In this document: positions 13,083 to 20,015 of the stretch, one piece after another
Layout of the letters: each line of letters opens with the position of its first letter
Position numbering within the stretch: the stretch's first letter is position 1
NCBI GenBank assembly: GCA_964633205.1
Contig: CAZWFN010000116.1
Coordinates: forward strand, 1-20,947
Source of the DNA: CAYVQE01 sp964633205
GTDB lineage: Bacteria; Myxococcota; B64-G9
Reading direction: 5' to 3'
Length of the DNA: 20,947 bases
Position numbers and translations under genes: made by a program
Notes under the pieces: generated by a model
The model's database searches: none
What the model was told of the DNA's origin: nothing
What the model saw: only the letters and a program-made list of their open reading frames with translations

Positions 13083-13789
13083 CGCCAACCCGCCAGGCGG
13101 ATGCGCCAGACCGCGGCCAGGCCCTCGGCGAAGATGCGCGCCGACATCTTGGATCGGCCCCGGGTGCGATCGCGAAAGGCGATCGGCACCTCGATCACGC
13201 GCAGGCCGGCGGCCAGCGCCCGATGGTTCATCTCGATCTGGAAGGCGAAGCCGCGCGCCGCGGTGCGCTCCGGCCGCAGCCGGCGCAAGGCCTCGGCCCG
13301 CCAGCACTTGAAGCCGCCGGTGACGTCCCGGATGCCCAAGCCCAGCACGGTGCGGGCGTAGAACGAGCCGCCCTGGCTGATCAAGCGCCGGTGCCAGGGC
13401 CAATCCGGGGTGCTGCCGCCGGGCACGTAGCGCGAGCCGATGACCAGGTCCGCATCGGCGGCCGCGGCCCGCAACCGGGGCAGCTCGGCCGGCGGGTGCG
13501 AGAAGTCGGCGTCGAGCTGCAGCAGGTAGCGGTAGTCGCGAGCCAGCGCCCAGGAGAAGGCATCGCGGTAGGCGCAGCCCAGGCCGCGCTCGGCCCCGCG
13601 CCGGTGCAGCACGTGGATGCGCCGGTCGGCGGCGGCCAGCGCGTCGGCCAGCCGGCCGGTGCCATCCGGGCTGGCGTCGTCGACCACCAGCAGGTGGCCG
13701 TCCAGGGCGGCCAGAGCGGCGCCGGCGATGCGCTCCAGATTCTCGCGCTCGCAGTAGGTCGGCACGATGATCAGCGCCGCGGCGGACAT
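13079..13789 (-). CDS. Polyprenyl-phosphate sugar synthase, DPM-type GT2
   Basis: This 236-aa GT-A glycosyltransferase carries DDASPDGT (37-44), QLDADFSHPP (91-100, the DxD metal and nucleotide site), GSRY (118-121), VTGGFKCW (156-163) and the late GRSKMS (211-216). These are hallmarks of dolichol/undecaprenyl-phosphate mannose synthases. It moves a sugar, usually mannose, from a nucleotide donor to a polyprenyl phosphate on the cytoplasmic face. It has no C-terminal membrane domain, so it is the soluble short form. The ATG at 13789 overlaps the lpxB stop as TGATG, and its own stop overlaps the GT39 start. The pair resembles ArnC/ArnT in logic: donor maker plus periplasmic transferase. The sugar is not determined by the sequence. 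Confidence 0.92.
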   Translation of the reverse strand: MSAAALIIVPTYCERENLERIAGAALAALDGHLLVVDDASPDGTGRLADALAAADRRIHVLHRRGAERGLGCAYRDAFSWALARDYRYLLQLDADFSHPPAELPRLRAAAADADLVIGSRYVPGGSTPDWPWHRRLISQGGSFYARTVLGLGIRDVTGGFKCWRAEALRRLRPERTAARGFAFQIEMNHRALAAGLRVIEVPIAFRDRTRGRSKMSARIFAEGLAAVWRIRLAGWR

Positions 13790-14910
13790 CAGGCGGCCCC
13801 CGGTTGCAGGCGCGCGGCCAGGATGCGGGCCACCCGCTCCGAGGGCCGCGGGCCGGCCAAACCGGCGGTCACCTCGGCCAGCCCGGCCAGCACGCGGCGG
13901 CGCTCGGTCGAGTCGGCCAGCAGGGGCGCGGCCGCCGCGGCGATCGGCTCCGGGCGGGCGGCCGATTGCAGCAGCTCGGGCACCAGCCGCCGGCCGGCCA
14001 GGATGTTGACGATGCACACGTGGTCGAGCCGGAACAGCGGCCGCACCAGGGCGTAGGAGGTGCGCGAGACCCGGTAGACCACCACCATCGGCACCCCGGC
14101 CAGCGCCGCCTCCAGCGTGGCCGTGCCCGAAGTGACCAGCCCCAGCCGGGCGCCGCGCAGCGCGGCCGCCGCCCCGCCGCCGACCAACTCGGCCTCGACC
14201 CCGGCCGCGGCCAGCGTTTGCTGCACCGGCCCGGCGGCGATGCCCGGCGCCAGCGGCAGGCAAAACCGCAGCTCGGGCCAGCGTTCGCGCAAGCGCCGAG
14301 CGGCCCCGGCGATGGCCGGCAGCAGCCGTTCGACCTCGCGCGGGCGGCTTCCCGGCACCAGCGCCACCCGCTCGGCGCTCGACGCTGCGGCCGGCGCCCG
14401 CTGCTCGAGCAGCGGGTGGCCGACGTACTCCACCGCCACGCCCCGCTGGCCGAAGAACTCGCGCTCGAAGGGAAAGATCACGCACAGCTGGTCGACCCGG
14501 CGCCGGATCTTGCGCACCCGCCCGCGGCGCCAGGCCCAGGCCTGCGGGGCGATGTAGTAGATCACCGGCACCCCCATCCGTTTCAGACGGCCGGCCAGGT
14601 GCAGGTTGAAGCCCGGCAGATCGACCAGCAGGGCGGCGGCCGGCCGGCGGCGCCCCACCTCGGCCAGCAGCCGATCGCGCAGCCCCAGTACCCCGGACAG
14701 GCCCCGGAACACCTCGCTCAGCCCGACCACGTTGAGCGCCGCCCCGTCGGCCACCGGCTCCAGACCGGCGGCGCACAGCTGCGCGCCCCCGAGGCCGAAG
14801 CAATCCAGCGCCGGCAGCCGCAGGCGCAACCGCTCCAACACCCGGGCCGCGTGGGCATCGCCCGAGGCCTCGCCGGCCACCAGCAACAGCGCCGGTCGTG
14901 CTGCCGCCAT
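13789..14910 (-). CDS. lpxB: Lipid-A-disaccharide synthase LpxB
   Basis: This 373-aa GT19 enzyme joins 2,3-diacylglucosamine-1-phosphate (lipid X) to UDP-2,3-diacylglucosamine to make the lipid A disaccharide at the inner membrane. Visible motifs are GEASGD (13-18), VDLPGFN (96-102, with the conserved Asp), YYIAPQAWAWRRGR (118-131), FPFE (146-149), YVGHPL (162-167), ALVPGSRPREV (near 183-195) and the sugar-nucleotide loop VTSGTATLEAALAGVPMVVVYR. Length is normal for the family. The start is the ATG at 14910, with GGAGAG about 5 bp upstream. Two nearby ATGs (14914, 14923) are in other frames. It lies 40 bp after the Gfo/Idh/MocA gene. A cluster with lpxA/lpxD/fabZ is not seen here, so these are presumably elsewhere. 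Confidence 0.96.
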   Translation of the reverse strand: MAAARPALLLVAGEASGDAHAARVLERLRLRLPALDCFGLGGAQLCAAGLEPVADGAALNVVGLSEVFRGLSGVLGLRDRLLAEVGRRRPAAALLVDLPGFNLHLAGRLKRMGVPVIYYIAPQAWAWRRGRVRKIRRRVDQLCVIFPFEREFFGQRGVAVEYVGHPLLEQRAPAAASSAERVALVPGSRPREVERLLPAIAGAARRLRERWPELRFCLPLAPGIAAGPVQQTLAAAGVEAELVGGGAAAALRGARLGLVTSGTATLEAALAGVPMVVVYRVSRTSYALVRPLFRLDHVCIVNILAGRRLVPELLQSAARPEPIAAAAAPLLADSTERRRVLAGLAEVTAGLAGPRPSERVARILAARLQPGAA

Positions 14911-14950
14911 CCATTCTCTCCATGCGATCGGTTTGCGGCCAGACCGCTGC

Positions 14951-15895
14951 TCAAGACCCCGCCGCCGGCTCGATGCAGGCCAGGATGCGCTCGGCCAGCT
15001 CGACCACGGCCCGGCCGCTGCGCCCGCAGACCAGAGGCCGGCGGCCGTTGGTGAGCACATCGACGAAGGCCCGATCCTGGTCCCAGAGCGGATCGCCCGC
15101 CGCCACGTCCATCGACTCGGTGTGCTGCCGGCCCTGGTCGAAGGAGTTGCGCCGCAGCCGGCGGCCGGCCAGATCGACCTCCAACAGACCGTCGGCGTCG
15201 AGCACGCTGAACGCCCGCACCCGCCGGCTCGACACCCGCGAGGCGGTCAGCTCGGCCACCAGGCCGTCGGCGAACTCCAGCCGCGCCGCGGCCACGTCGG
15301 GCCGGCGCGACACCACCGGCCAGCCCGAGGCCGTCACCGAGCGCAGCTCGGCCCGGGTGACCTGCAACAGGATGTCGAGATCGTGGCACATCAGCTCGAA
15401 CACCACGTCCGCTTCCGAGCCCCGCCCCGGATAGGGACCCAGGCGCTCCATGCGCACGAAGTGCGGTTGGCGCAAGCGCCCCAATGCCTCTTCCAGGATG
15501 GGGTTGAAGCGCTCCAGGTGGCCGACCTGCAAGCAGGTGGCGTGCTGCTCGGCCAGCCGGCAGAGCTCGTCGGCCGCCGCCAGCGAGGTGGCCAGGGGTT
15601 TTTCGACCAGCAGGTCGATCCCCGCCCGCAGCAGGTCGGCGGCCACCGCGTGGTGGTCCGGGCTGGGCACGGCCACCACGGCCGCATCCACCCGGCCGGC
15701 CAGCTCGCCGTGGCCGGCCAGCGGGCGGCAACCGAAGCGGGCCGCGGCCCGGCCGGCGCGCTCGGCATCGGTGTCCACCACCGCCGCCAGCGCCACGCCG
15801 GGCAAACGCTGCATCTTCTCGCAGTGGTAGCAGCCGAAGTAACCCGCACCCACCACCGCCACCCGCAGCGGGTCGACCTGTACGCCCCGTGCCAA
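14951..15895 (-). CDS. Gfo/Idh/MocA NAD(P)-dependent sugar dehydrogenase, lipid A cluster
   Basis: This 314-aa protein has a Rossmann nucleotide-binding motif, VAVVGAGYFG (12-21), then VEKPLA (97-102), VGHLERFNP (124-132) and ELMCHDLDILL (167-177). These are the signatures of the oxidoreductase family, with Lys99 and His171 as probable catalytic residues. Homologues with the GHxERFNP motif often sit beside lpx genes. Some, such as GnnA, oxidise UDP-GlcNAc at C3 for 3-amino lipid A. That role is plausible here but needs a GnnB aminotransferase, which is not in the window. Start choice: AGGAGG (15906-15901) lies 5 bp before a TTG at 15895. The upstream ATG at 15913 (320 aa) has no Shine-Dalgarno site, so TTG is preferred. 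Confidence 0.85.
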   Translation of the reverse strand: MARGVQVDPLRVAVVGAGYFGCYHCEKMQRLPGVALAAVVDTDAERAGRAAARFGCRPLAGHGELAGRVDAAVVAVPSPDHHAVAADLLRAGIDLLVEKPLATSLAAADELCRLAEQHATCLQVGHLERFNPILEEALGRLRQPHFVRMERLGPYPGRGSEADVVFELMCHDLDILLQVTRAELRSVTASGWPVVSRRPDVAAARLEFADGLVAELTASRVSSRRVRAFSVLDADGLLEVDLAGRRLRRNSFDQGRQHTESMDVAAGDPLWDQDRAFVDVLTNGRRPLVCGRSGRAVVELAERILACIEPAAGS

Positions 15896-15996
15896 CCGAA
15901 CCTCCTGGGGCATTGGTCTATCACCGCCTGATCCGAGGCACAAGGGCCTCGCCGGGAGATCCTGGTGGCCACCCGCTGGCGCACGTCCGCTTGGGC

Positions 15997-16106
15997 TGAC
16001 AGTTTGTCAATCCTTCCCGGCCGCTGGGGGCCGACTTGTCAAAATGTCCCCGGTCCGGCCGGCCGCTTTCCAGGCGCGGCCATCCTGGCTAAAAAGTGCT
16101 TGACAA
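15997..16106. promoter_or_regulatory. Three TTGTCAA-type sites upstream of sigma-54 promoter
   Basis: TTGTCAA occurs at 16004-16010 and 16036-16042, and in inverted form (TTGACAA) at 16100-16106. The centres are 32 and 64 bp apart, close to three and six helical turns, so the sites lie on about the same DNA face. They stand roughly 75-170 bp before the predicted start, where enhancer-binding proteins of sigma-54 promoters usually bind. The first copy is part of TGACA-GTT-TGTCA. Confidence 0.45.
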
Positions 16107-16151
16107 TCGCACCTTTGCACGGCAGAAAAGCCGTCCCGAATCAGCGGTCGA

Positions 16152-16168
16152 TTGGCACGGGGATTGCT
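16152..16168 (+). promoter_or_regulatory. Sigma-54 (RpoN) promoter of gsp operon
   Basis: The sequence TTGGCACGGGGATTGCT matches the -24/-12 consensus TGGCACG-N4-TTGC without mismatch. The GG (16154-16155) and GC (16166-16167) have the required 10-bp gap. Transcription would begin near 16179, about 40 bp before the gspC ATG at 16221. Such promoters need an ATP-driven enhancer-binding activator, so the operon is likely to be signal-controlled. Confidence 0.75.
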
Positions 16169-16220
16169 GTATTCCAACTCGGGGTGTAGAACCGCGACCG
16201 CCACCGGGCGGAGGAGACGG

Positions 16221-17162
16221 ATGGACGCATTGCTGAAGAAGCACTTCTGGATCATCAACCTGGTCTTCCTGGCCATCGGCGCCTGGCTGCTGGCCGGCGG
16301 CATCGACGGTGTCATCGCCCACAAGCTGCGCGAGATCCCGTCGCTCTCAAAGGGCATGCCGGCCGATGGGGCCAACCGGCCGGACCGGGAGCAAGCCAAG
16401 GACTACCAGGTGATCGTGGATCGCAACTACTTCAACTCGGCCATGAGCGCGCCGGTCGAGCAGGTCGAGGAAAACGAAGGACCCGAGATCGACGATCAGG
16501 CCGGCAAGGAGCTGCTCGAGGGCGACGGGGTGCCGAGCCAGCTGCGGGCCTCGCTGATCGGCACCATCGTGGCCGACCGGTCCGAGTGGTCGCTGGCCAT
16601 GATCACCGACCAGACCACCTCCGAGACCGGCGCCTACCGGGTCGACGATCGGCTGATGGGCGAGGCCACCGTGATCAAGATCCTGCCGCTGCGGGTGATC
16701 ATCGACCACAACGGGGTCAAGGAGTACCTGGAGCTGCAGGAAGAGGTGGTGGCCAAGCAGACCAGCCACCAGCGCAAGCCGCGCCACGCCAGCCGGCGCC
16801 GCCAAGGCTCCAAGCTCGGCGAGGGCATCAAGAAGGTCGGTGACGACAAGTACGAGATCGAGCGTGGCGAGATCGAGAAGACCTTGTCGAACCTCAACTC
16901 CATCGCCATGCAAGCGCGCATCGTGCCATCGTTCAAAAACGGCGAGGCCAACGGCTTCAAGCTGTTCGCCATCCGCCCGGGCTCGCTGTACAGCAAGATC
17001 GGCATCCAGAACGGCGACATCATTCACAAGATCAACGGCTACGCCATGACCAGCCCGGACAAGGCCCTCGAGGTCTACCAGAAGCTCAAGAGCGCCCGCT
17101 CCATCGAGGTGGAGCTGACCCGGCGCGGCAATAACGAGAAACTCCACTACAACATCAAGTGA
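16221..17162 (+). CDS. gspC: Type II secretion inner-membrane protein GspC
   Basis: This 313-aa protein links the inner-membrane platform to the outer-membrane secretin. It has a short cytoplasmic N-terminus, a transmembrane helix at 10-28, and a homology-region domain at about 62-175 (QVIVDRNYFNS to LELQEE). A basic linker at about 180-205 is followed by a C-terminal PDZ domain at about 235-313 with GFKLFAIRPGSLYSKIGIQNGDIIHKINGY in consensus form. PDZ-type GspC proteins take part in substrate recognition and secretin contact. The ATG at 16221 follows GGAGGAGA at normal spacing. It is the first gene after the sigma-54 promoter. gspD starts 29 bp downstream, and its alternative GTG start at 17159 would overlap the gspC stop. 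Confidence 0.92.
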   Translation: MDALLKKHFWIINLVFLAIGAWLLAGGIDGVIAHKLREIPSLSKGMPADGANRPDREQAKDYQVIVDRNYFNSAMSAPVEQVEENEGPEIDDQAGKELLEGDGVPSQLRASLIGTIVADRSEWSLAMITDQTTSETGAYRVDDRLMGEATVIKILPLRVIIDHNGVKEYLELQEEVVAKQTSHQRKPRHASRRRQGSKLGEGIKKVGDDKYEIERGEIEKTLSNLNSIAMQARIVPSFKNGEANGFKLFAIRPGSLYSKIGIQNGDIIHKINGYAMTSPDKALEVYQKLKSARSIEVELTRRGNNEKLHYNIK

Positions 17163-17191
17163 TTCCGAACCCGCAGCGGGAGCCACCGATC

Positions 17192-19999
17192 ATGACCAGC
17201 CTCATCCTGTCCCTCGTATTGAGCACCACCCCCGCGCCCGCAGCGCGCTCCACCGCCGCTCCCCCCGCGGCCGGGCCCGCGTCGCTCGGGCTGCTGGCGC
17301 AGGAAGACGATTCCTCGCGCAGCCGCCGGCCGCCGGTGCCGAGCCTGAAGAACCTCAAGAAAGTCAGGCGTCCGGCCGGCCGCAAGGGCGGGGTCGAGCG
17401 CACCGACAGCCGGATGAAGCCGGTCAAGCCCACCCTGCGGCCGCGCACCGGCCGGCCCAAGCCGGCCCTTGACCGCGACCAGGTGCGCAATCCGCGCCGG
17501 CCCGACCGCGCCAGCCGCGCCGCCCAGGCGACCGACCGCCGGCGCGGCAGCAGCGCCGACCCCAGATCCAGCCGGGCCGCGGAAGACAGCAGCGCCGCCG
17601 CGCCCGCCGGCCCGGCCGGGCCGGGCGGTGGCGCCGACATGACGCCGCCGATCCGCGACCAGGACCGGCGCTGCCGGCCGCTGCCGAACCACGTCAAGGT
17701 GCGGATGAACTTCAACGAAGCCGAGGTGCTCGAGATCGTGCAGTGGATCAGCGAGCAGACCTGCAAGAACTTCATCATCGGCGACGGCATCCGCGGCGGC
17801 AAGATCACCGTCCTGTCCAACACGCCGGTCACCGCAGGCGAAGCCTACCGCGCTTTCCTGTCGGCGCTGAACGTCAACAACATGACCGTGGTGCGGGTGG
17901 GTCGATTCTACAAGGTGCAGATGAAGCGCGACGCCAGCAAGGATACCATCCCGACCTACGTCGGCGAGGACGCCGACATGCCGCACCTGGACATGATGAT
18001 CACCCGCTTGCTGCAGCTCGACTACGTCGACGCCAACCAGGTCAACGGCACGGTCAAGCAGCTGGTCAGCAGGGACGGCGACGCCTTTCCCTATGCGCCG
18101 ACCAACAGCCTGATCATCTCGGACACCGCCTCGAACATGCACCGCATACTCAGCATCATCGAGCAGCTCGACACCCCCTTGGGCCAGGAGGAGATCCGGG
18201 TCATCCAGGTCGAGTACGCCCTGGCCACCGAGCTGGCCACCACCATGGAGGAGATCTTCGCCGAACGCGGCGGCTCGGCCGTGAGCGCCAAGACCCGCCG
18301 GGCCAGGCGCCTGCGGCCCAAGGGCCGAACAGCCGCTACCCAGCCGGAGGAAGAGCCCGGCGTGAGCATCTCCAAGCTCATCGCCGACGAGCGCACCAAC
18401 CAGCTGATCGTGGTCGGCACGCCCCGCTCCTTTCACCGGCTGCAGGAGCTGATCGACAAGCTCGACGTGCCCATCCCCGGCGAGGGCCAGATCCAGGTGG
18501 TCTACCTCGAGCACTCCGACGCCGAAGAGATGGCCAACACCCTGACCTCGCTGTCCCAGGGCAGCGGCGGCACCACCCGGCGCGCCCGCAGGGGCAAGAA
18601 ATCGGGCTCCGGGGCCCAGGCCGCCGAGCTGTTCCAGGGAGAGGTCAAGGTCACCGCCGACAAGGCCACCAACTCGCTGGTCATCGTGGCCAACCAGAAC
18701 GACTTCCGCTCGCTGCAGCAGGTGGTCAAGCAGCTCGACATCAAACGGCGCCAGGTGTTCGTCGAGGCGGTGATCATGGAGGTCAACATGGACACCTCCA
18801 AGGACGTGGGCCTGGCCTTCCACACCGGCGCCGCGGCCAAGATCGGCGGCGACACGGTGCCGCTGATCTTCGGCACCCAGTTCAAGACCCAGGGCAGCAA
18901 CATCAACTCGCTGTCGGTGGCCGGCAACCTGAGCATGCTCGGCTTTCTTTCGGGCCTGCGCGGCCCCGACCTGGAGGGCACCGAGAGCATCCTGGGCTCC
19001 ATCGCCCTGCCCTCGTTCGGCGTGGTGCTGCAGGCGCTGCAGACCGACTCCAACGTCGACGTGCTGTCGACGCCCCACATCCTGACCTCGGACAACGAGG
19101 AAGCCGAGATCATGGTCGGCGAGAACATCCCCATCCCGGCCGGCTACGGCGGCGGCATGAACAACCTGGCCGGGCTGGCCTCCATGGCCCGCGGCACCCA
19201 GGGCCAAACCGGCACCAGCGCCTACAACCAGGGTGGGCTGGGCATGCTGGGCGGCCTCGGTGGCCTGGGCGGTTTGGGCTACGGCATGGGCGCCATCAAC
19301 CGCCAGGAGGTGGGTCTGACGCTCAAGATCAAGCCGCAGATCAACGAGGGCGACTTCGTCCGCATGGAGATCGAGGAGGAGCAGAGCGAGGTCAAGGACA
19401 CCTCCAACCCGCTGGGGCCCACCACCACCAAGCGCTCGGCCAAGACGGTGGTGGTGGTCAAGGACCAGCAGACCGTGGTGGTCGGCGGGCTGATGCGCGA
19501 CAAGGTCGACATGGGCGAGTCCAAGATTCCAGTGCTGGGCGACATCCCGGTCATCGGCTGGCTGTTCCGCACCAAGCGCCAGCAGAAGACCAAGACCAAC
19601 CTGCTGCTGTTCCTGACCCCCTACATCATCGAGAGTCAGAAGGACTTCCAGATCATCTTCGAGCGCAAGATGCGCGAGCGGCGCGAGTTCATGGAACGCT
19701 TCTACGGCAAGGGCCGCGACTACAAGGCCTTCATCGACTTCCGCCGCAAACGCGGCCCGCTGGCCGACATGCACCAGCAGCTGAGCGAGGAGCTGGCCAA
19801 GCTGGAGAACGGCGGCCAGGGGCTGGGCACCGAGGTGCTGATCACCCCGGAAGGGTCCGGCGGCGCCGAGTCGCCGGAGGCGGCCGCGCAGCCGCCGGCG
19901 GCGGACGCCCCGGCGGCCGGCGAACCGGAAGCCGACGCCGCACCGGAGCCGGCCGGCGACCGGGCCGAAGATGGCAGCGGCCGGCTGCGGGTCGAGTGA
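17192..19999 (+). CDS. gspD: Type II secretion outer-membrane secretin GspD
   Basis: This 935-aa protein forms the outer-membrane channel of type II secretion. After a signal-like N-terminus (1-17) comes an extra Arg/Pro/Ser-rich segment of about 140 residues. Then follow N0 (about 165-250), N1 (about 265-330), N2 (about 333-428, with an Arg-rich insert at 361-390), N3 (about 434-517, insert at 456-482) and the secretin domain (about 520-812). Family hallmarks are VDVLSTPHILTSDNEEAEIMVGENIPI, VGGLMRD and IPVLGDIPVIGWLF. The barrel region holds a Gly/Leu-rich repeat loop (GGLGMLGGLGGLGGLGYGMG, 681-700). A Pro/Ala/Glu-rich tail ends the protein. It is longer than the usual 650-700 aa because of these low-complexity parts. 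The ATG at 17192 (GGGAG 9 bp upstream) is preferred. A GTG at 17159 overlapping the gspC stop adds 11 residues and cannot be excluded. Confidence 0.95.
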   Translation: MTSLILSLVLSTTPAPAARSTAAPPAAGPASLGLLAQEDDSSRSRRPPVPSLKNLKKVRRPAGRKGGVERTDSRMKPVKPTLRPRTGRPKPALDRDQVRNPRRPDRASRAAQATDRRRGSSADPRSSRAAEDSSAAAPAGPAGPGGGADMTPPIRDQDRRCRPLPNHVKVRMNFNEAEVLEIVQWISEQTCKNFIIGDGIRGGKITVLSNTPVTAGEAYRAFLSALNVNNMTVVRVGRFYKVQMKRDASKDTIPTYVGEDADMPHLDMMITRLLQLDYVDANQVNGTVKQLVSRDGDAFPYAPTNSLIISDTASNMHRILSIIEQLDTPLGQEEIRVIQVEYALATELATTMEEIFAERGGSAVSAKTRRARRLRPKGRTAATQPEEEPGVSISKLIADERTNQLIVVGTPRSFHRLQELIDKLDVPIPGEGQIQVVYLEHSDAEEMANTLTSLSQGSGGTTRRARRGKKSGSGAQAAELFQGEVKVTADKATNSLVIVANQNDFRSLQQVVKQLDIKRRQVFVEAVIMEVNMDTSKDVGLAFHTGAAAKIGGDTVPLIFGTQFKTQGSNINSLSVAGNLSMLGFLSGLRGPDLEGTESILGSIALPSFGVVLQALQTDSNVDVLSTPHILTSDNEEAEIMVGENIPIPAGYGGGMNNLAGLASMARGTQGQTGTSAYNQGGLGMLGGLGGLGGLGYGMGAINRQEVGLTLKIKPQINEGDFVRMEIEEEQSEVKDTSNPLGPTTTKRSAKTVVVVKDQQTVVVGGLMRDKVDMGESKIPVLGDIPVIGWLFRTKRQQKTKTNLLLFLTPYIIESQKDFQIIFERKMRERREFMERFYGKGRDYKAFIDFRRKRGPLADMHQQLSEELAKLENGGQGLGTEVLITPEGSGGAESPEAAAQPPAADAPAAGEPEADAAPEPAGDRAEDGSGRLRVE

Positions 20000-20015
20000 G
20001 GCGGAGCGCGACGCG

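Larger units (their letters stand above)
15896..16220. promoter_or_regulatory. Divergent control region between lipid A genes and gsp operon
   Basis: This non-coding stretch of about 325 bp holds a sigma-54 promoter (16152-16168) reading into gspC and three TTGTCAA/TTGACAA sites (16004-16010, 16036-16042, 16100-16106). The first overlaps the inverted repeat TGACA-GTT-TGTCA (15997-16009). No clear promoter for the leftward lipid A genes was found. TTGACA on the minus strand at 16010-16005 could be a -35 box, but no good -10 box follows. No ORF of note is present. Confidence 0.6.

Noticed and set aside
11688..13361. Plus-strand 557-aa ORF over the GT39 and GT2 genes
   Set aside because: Gln/Arg/Pro/His-rich shadow without start site signals; the minus strand carries complete glycosyltransferases.
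16100..16128. TTGACA at 16100 as -35 box of a sigma-70 promoter for gspC
   Set aside because: The hexamer 17 bp downstream is CAGAAA, and shifts of 1 bp do not help. The perfect sigma-54 site downstream explains the operon better.
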